Source: an uncultured Lysobacteraceae bacterium
Lineage (GTDB): Bacteria > Pseudomonadota > Gammaproteobacteria > Xanthomonadales > Rhodanobacteraceae
Direction of reading: 5' to 3'
Assembly (NCBI GenBank): GCA_946482585.1
Contig: CAMLSI010000164.1
Location: forward strand, 1-10,250
DNA length: 10,250 nucleotides
The notes under the pieces are model-generated. The model was given only the letters and a program-made list of their open reading frames with translations. It made no database searches and was not told the DNA's origin. Shown in pieces: positions 6,700 through 10,250 of the stretch (position 1 is the first letter of the stretch; every line of letters starts with the position of its first letter). A program made the position numbers and the translations under genes.

Positions 6700-7863
6700 A
6701 TGACCCATGCCGTTCCTGCGCTGCGCCTGTCCAGCTTCTATTTCGCCTACTACGCCGTTCTCGGCGGCTTCACGCCCTACTGGAGCCTGTTCCTCAAGGA
6801 TCGCGGCCAGAGCGAGGCCGCGATCGGCGTCCTCATGAGCCTCTGGTACGCGACGCGCATCGTCGCGCCGAGCAGTTGGAACTGGCTCGCGGCGCGCTCG
6901 TCGCGACCGGTGCGCTGGCTGCACGCCGGCTGCATCGCGAGCCTGATCAGTTTCTGCGCGTTCCTGCTGCCGCTGCAGTTCGCCGGGCTGTTCGTCGCCA
7001 TGTGTGTTTTTTGTTTTTTCCACAACGCAACCATGCCGCAGTTCGAGGCGATCACGCTGTCGCACCTGCACGGCGTCAGTGAACGCTACGGCGCGATACG
7101 GCTCTGGGGCTCCCTCGGCTTCATCGCGATCGTCGGCCTGTACGGCTTCCTGCTCGACTACGTCGCCGTCGTCTGGCTGCCGCTGCTGATGCTGCCGCTG
7201 CTGGCGGGCACGACCGCGTCGGCCTTCGCGAACGACTACGGCCCGGCCCAGCGCAACGCCCCGCCGGCCGCGGGCGCCGACCTGCGCGCCCGGCTGCGGC
7301 GCCCCGACGTTCTCGCGTTCTTCATCGCCTGCCTGCTCGTGCAGATCTCGTTCGGACCGCTGTACACGTTTTTCGCGCTCTACCTCGAACAGCACGGCTA
7401 CAAACCGTCGGTACTGGGCCTGTTCTGGGTCATCGGCGTCGCCGTCGAAGTGCTCGTGTTCTTCGTGTCGCCGAAGCTGTTCCTGCGAGTGCCGGCGCAG
7501 ACCGTACTGCTCGTCGCCATCGCGAGCGCCGCGCTGCGCTGGCTCGCGACGGCGCTGTTTCCGGATTCGGTCTGGATCATGACCCTGGCGCAGCTGACCC
7601 ACGCGATCAACTTCGCCGCGTTCTTCGCCAGTGCGATGCAGCTCATGGCGCAGTACTTCCCGGGACCGCTGGCCGGCCACGGCCAGGGCGTGTTCTACGG
7701 GTTTTCCTCGGGTGTCGGCGGCGCGCTCGGCGCGCTGATCGCGGGTCAGGCCTGGCACTTCGGCGGCGGACGGCTCGCATTCGAGCTCGCGGCGGGATTC
7801 GCCGCGATGGCAGCCTTCATCACCTGGCGCTGGGTGCGGCCGCCCACGCCGGCCGCTCGCTAG
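6700..7863 (+). CDS. MFS transporter, HcaT/3-phenylpropionate-type
   Basis: Inner-membrane carrier of the major facilitator superfamily, about 387 residues with roughly twelve hydrophobic segments. The opening RLSSFYFAYYAVLGGFTPYWSLFL is characteristic of the HcaT-like (MFS_1_like) branch, as are PSVLGLFWVIGVAVEVLVFF in the second half and the C-terminal GFSSGVGGALGALIAGQAW. E. coli HcaT is linked to 3-phenylpropionate uptake and LacY-like relatives are sugar/H+ symporters; the substrate here is unknown and no catabolic genes sit beside it. ATG 6700 gives the family's usual length. An in-frame TTG at 6637 has a better Shine-Dalgarno (AGAGGA, 6627-6632) and would add 21 residues, but lies inside the repeat arm. 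The stop is 3 bp from the converging epmA stop. Two T6 runs at 7007-7019 are unusual in this GC-rich gene. Confidence 0.86.
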   Translation: MTHAVPALRLSSFYFAYYAVLGGFTPYWSLFLKDRGQSEAAIGVLMSLWYATRIVAPSSWNWLAARSSRPVRWLHAGCIASLISFCAFLLPLQFAGLFVAMCVFCFFHNATMPQFEAITLSHLHGVSERYGAIRLWGSLGFIAIVGLYGFLLDYVAVVWLPLLMLPLLAGTTASAFANDYGPAQRNAPPAAGADLRARLRRPDVLAFFIACLLVQISFGPLYTFFALYLEQHGYKPSVLGLFWVIGVAVEVLVFFVSPKLFLRVPAQTVLLVAIASAALRWLATALFPDSVWIMTLAQLTHAINFAAFFASAMQLMAQYFPGPLAGHGQGVFYGFSSGVGGALGALIAGQAWHFGGGRLAFELAAGFAAMAAFITWRWVRPPTPAAR

Positions 7864-7866
7864 GCG

Positions 7867-10250
<2,384 letters not shown>

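Noticed and set aside
6330..7082. Small coding genes in the 6299-6699 spacer, on either strand
   Set aside because: The frames are Arg/Ala/Pro-rich, lack ribosome sites and overlap the transporter. Their mutual similarity comes from the inverted repeat.

Overview
The window is GC-rich chromosomal DNA, very probably from a gammaproteobacterium. ZipA and EpmA are essentially gammaproteobacterial proteins. The G/C-ending codons, the LigA insertions and the DUF4785-type protein fit the Xanthomonadales/Lysobacterales best, but that placement is an inference from protein style, not a database result. No transposase, CRISPR array, rRNA or convincing tRNA is visible.

Region 1 (1-3877, minus strand) holds chromosome and cell-division housekeeping genes. 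A complete smc (condensin ATPase) is followed 17 nt later by the first 119 codons of zipA (division-site anchor for FtsZ), which runs off the left edge. Region 2 (3878-4206) is a divergent intergenic spacer. It holds a good -10 for smc on the minus strand and, facing right, a perfect TTGACA -35. That -35 overlaps a 16-bp inverted repeat matching the consensus of PsrA-type fatty-acid-responsive TetR regulators. Region 3 (4207-6298, plus strand) is a two-gene unit separated by 10 nt: an exported alpha/beta-hydrolase resembling lipases, and an exported DUF4785-like protein. Region 4 (6299-6699) has no convincing gene. It holds an imperfect foldback about 327 bp long with several nested hairpins, and is the least explained stretch in the window. 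Region 5 (6700-7863, plus strand) is an MFS transporter of the HcaT/3-phenylpropionate type. It converges with region 6 (7867-10250, minus strand), where ligA (NAD+-dependent DNA ligase, N-terminus off the right edge) overlaps epmA (EF-P beta-lysine ligase) by 4 nt.

Functionally, smc/zipA and ligA/epmA are core genes for chromosome organisation, division, replication/repair and translation. The three plus-strand genes between them look like an accessory insert. The smc-zipA-ligA order I remember from other gammaproteobacteria is not kept: here ligA lies upstream of smc, across the insert. The items most worth following up are the foldback element, the possible fatty-acid-responsive operator before the hydrolase gene, and the hydrolase-DUF4785 pair. 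All core genes look intact; I found no frameshift or internal stop in them.
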